From positions 1 through 5,994 of the forward strand of contig JALHPH010000113.1 of the NCBI GenBank assembly GCA_022842565.1: DNA of 5,994 bases, written 5' to 3'. The DNA comes from Fimbriimonadaceae bacterium (GTDB lineage: Bacteria; Armatimonadota; Fimbriimonadia; Fimbriimonadales; Fimbriimonadaceae). The position numbers and the translations under genes are program-made. Positions within the stretch are counted from its first letter, which is position 1. Every line of letters begins with the position of its first letter. A model generated the notes under the pieces. It worked only from the letters and a program-made list of their open reading frames with translations, ran no database searches and had not been told where the DNA came from. Positions 4,953 to 5,994 of the stretch are shown here, in pieces.

Positions 4953-5994
4953 TCACCGAACTCGCCGAAGTTCGAGGCAAGGATCGAAAAATCGGCAGGA
5001 CCCACTTCCTCGTCGCCGTTCAGGTCGGCGGCGGCGACGTAATTCGGATCGCCCAGAAAAGCTCCGAAAGCGGACGCGAGCAAGCTGAAGTCGCCCGGGC
5101 CTACTTCGTTGTCGTCATTGACGTCACCGTTCATCAGTGAGAACACAGAAAGGGTGTTAACCGCTTGGTTAAGTGGCACCCCGGTGACCGCGCGGCGAAG
5201 CCAATGGGGCGCTTTAACCCAAAGGTCAAATGGACCGGTGAGGGTGGTTTTGATGCTAAATGCCCCAGTGGCATCGAGCGTGATGGGGAGGCTGATGGTC
5301 GAGCCGCCACCGACGGGAACGAGTTCCAGATTGAGGTTCGTCCCGGCTACCACGCCCAACCAGTCTTCCAGCATCACTTGCCCGTTGACCGTGCGCTCCA
5401 GCTGTCCGGTTCGCGCGCTGAAGGAGTAGCTGTTCCAGGTCCCGGCATCGCCGGCAAAAACATCAACCATCCGGATGGTCCAATTTCCAGCAATCGGCTC
5501 GCCCCAAAAAGCGTTCGATGAAAATGTCCAATTCAGGTTGTCCGAATCGTCTACCCCGGCGCGGACCAGCAACCGGCTCGTTGTTCCCGAAGGCGAAGTC
5601 AAGAAAGCCTCGAGGTCGCCCCGATAGCCATGCGTAGCCTGGAGCGTCACGCTCACCTCTTCCGCCAGACCGCTGCCAGAAACCCCAAAAACGCGGCTCA
5701 CCCCGGTCTGGTTTCCGTCCGGCAGGGCGGTATTAACCGTTTGGTTAGCAACGCTGGAAACCACGACCGGCGAAGGACCGCTCCAACGGGTTGCTTCATT
5801 CGTAAGCGCGTCCGCGTCCACCAAGCCGAATCCGTAGTTCTGGTTAAATTTGAACCCGGCAGCGTTCGTTTTCCAGCCGCCATCGCTGCTGGCGGTATTG
5901 TCGGCCAAGTCGATCTGCCGCGAAGTTCTGGCCAGGAGGTGTTTGGCAAAACGAACATCTAGTGACGGCTGTGCCTGTTTCGCCAGCGCCATCA
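4949..5994 (-). CDS. Secreted subtilisin/kexin-type serine protease, C-terminal part (5' end outside window)
   Basis: Extracellular protease of the S8 (subtilase) family, kexin-like by its P domain. The frame is open to the right edge; the ATG at 5990-5992 is probably internal, because it falls inside the helix just after the expected catalytic serine. From that ATG (residue 1) one sees the end of the S8 fold (1-66: HLLARTSRQID, GFGLVDADAL), a P/Homo B domain (about 100-196: GDLEAFLTSPSG, GNWTIRMVDVFAGDAGTWNS), a small beta-sandwich (about 200-283) with APHWLRRAV, and a dockerin-like pair of calcium loops at D290-D301 and D323-D334, each with D, N, D and D at loop positions 1, 3, 5 and 12. 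The catalytic Asp, His and Ser lie outside the window, so activity cannot be judged. The last two modules resemble a C-terminal unit shared by many secreted proteins of Armatimonadota, as I recall. The gene converges on rpoN. Confidence 0.9.
   Translation of the reverse strand, partial: MALAKQAQPSLDVRFAKHLLARTSRQIDLADNTASSDGGWKTNAAGFKFNQNYGFGLVDADALTNEATRWSGPSPVVVSSVANQTVNTALPDGNQTGVSRVFGVSGSGLAEEVSVTLQATHGYRGDLEAFLTSPSGTTSRLLVRAGVDDSDNLNWTFSSNAFWGEPIAGNWTIRMVDVFAGDAGTWNSYSFSARTGQLERTVNGQVMLEDWLGVVAGTNLNLELVPVGGGSTISLPITLDATGAFSIKTTLTGPFDLWVKAPHWLRRAVTGVPLNQAVNTLSVFSLMNGDVNDDNEVGPGDFSLLASAFGAFLGDPNYVAAADLNGDEEVGPADFSILASNFGEFGD
5157..5172. repeat. Palindromic repeat, copy 1 (TTAACC-N4-GGTTAA), inside the protease gene
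   Basis: A perfect inverted repeat with GCTT spacer, encoding LNQAVNT on the minus strand at the end of the beta-sandwich domain. A near copy lies 576 bases to the right, in the same codon phase. It may reflect similar linker peptides and codon choice rather than a DNA-level function. Confidence 0.4.
5733..5748. repeat. Palindromic repeat, copy 2 (TTAACC-N4-GGTTAG), inside the protease gene
   Basis: Differs from copy 1 at two of sixteen bases, which breaks the outermost pair of the palindrome. It encodes ANQTVNT on the minus strand, in the linker just before the P domain. Confidence 0.4.

Noticed and set aside
5109..5521. Plus-strand open frames opposite the subtilase gene
   Set aside because: The minus strand carries clear P-domain and dockerin-like motifs here; the plus-strand products look like random translation.
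1..5994. A novel defence, mobile or RNA-based system
   Set aside because: No direct-repeat array, transposase, integrase, reverse transcriptase, nuclease cassette or tRNA-like fold was found; all coding space is explained by five recognisable genes.

Overview
The window looks like ordinary chromosomal DNA of a moderately GC-rich, diderm-type bacterium. My best guess is Armatimonadota, in or near the Fimbriimonadia. This is an inference from three things seen here: a secreted protein ending in a PEP-CTERM sorting tail, a secreted subtilase ending in a beta-sandwich with a WLRR motif followed by a paired dockerin-like calcium-binding module, and highly divergent versions of housekeeping genes. 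Planctomycetota or Verrucomicrobiota relatives cannot be excluded without a phylogeny.

Layout, left to right. Bases 1-416 (+) are the C-terminal third of peptide chain release factor 1 (prfA), cut by the window edge but including the GGQ catalytic motif. Bases 417-557 hold a candidate promoter, a 12-bp dyad and a leader hairpin. Bases 558-2627 (+) are a complete gyrB (DNA gyrase subunit B, 689 aa). Bases 2628-2765 hold a hairpin that may end gyrB transcription and a candidate promoter. Bases 2766-3395 (+) encode a 209-aa secreted PEP-CTERM protein of unknown role with a strong ribosome binding site, followed by a strong intrinsic terminator at 3416-3447. Bases 3573-4952 (+) encode sigma-54 (rpoN), divergent but with its RpoN box intact. 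Bases 4949-5994 (-) are the C-terminal part of a large secreted subtilisin/kexin-type protease, which meets rpoN tail to tail with overlapping stop codons.

The genes do not form one pathway. prfA and gyrB are housekeeping genes that may be transcribed separately. The PEP-CTERM gene looks like a single-gene unit between two terminator candidates. rpoN stands outside its usual proteobacterial neighbourhood (lptB-rpoN-hpf-ptsN). The two secreted proteins suggest a cell surface with an exosortase sorting system and calcium-stabilised extracellular enzymes, but no exosortase is present here.

I found no RNA gene, CRISPR array, insertion sequence, integrase, toxin-antitoxin pair or defence cassette, and nothing that I would call a previously undescribed system. 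No gene-free stretch exceeds 300 bases. The points most worth a second look are the divergent sigma-54, the non-canonical residues around the RF1 GGQ loop, the gyrB leader structures and N-terminal extension, and the subtilase's C-terminal module.
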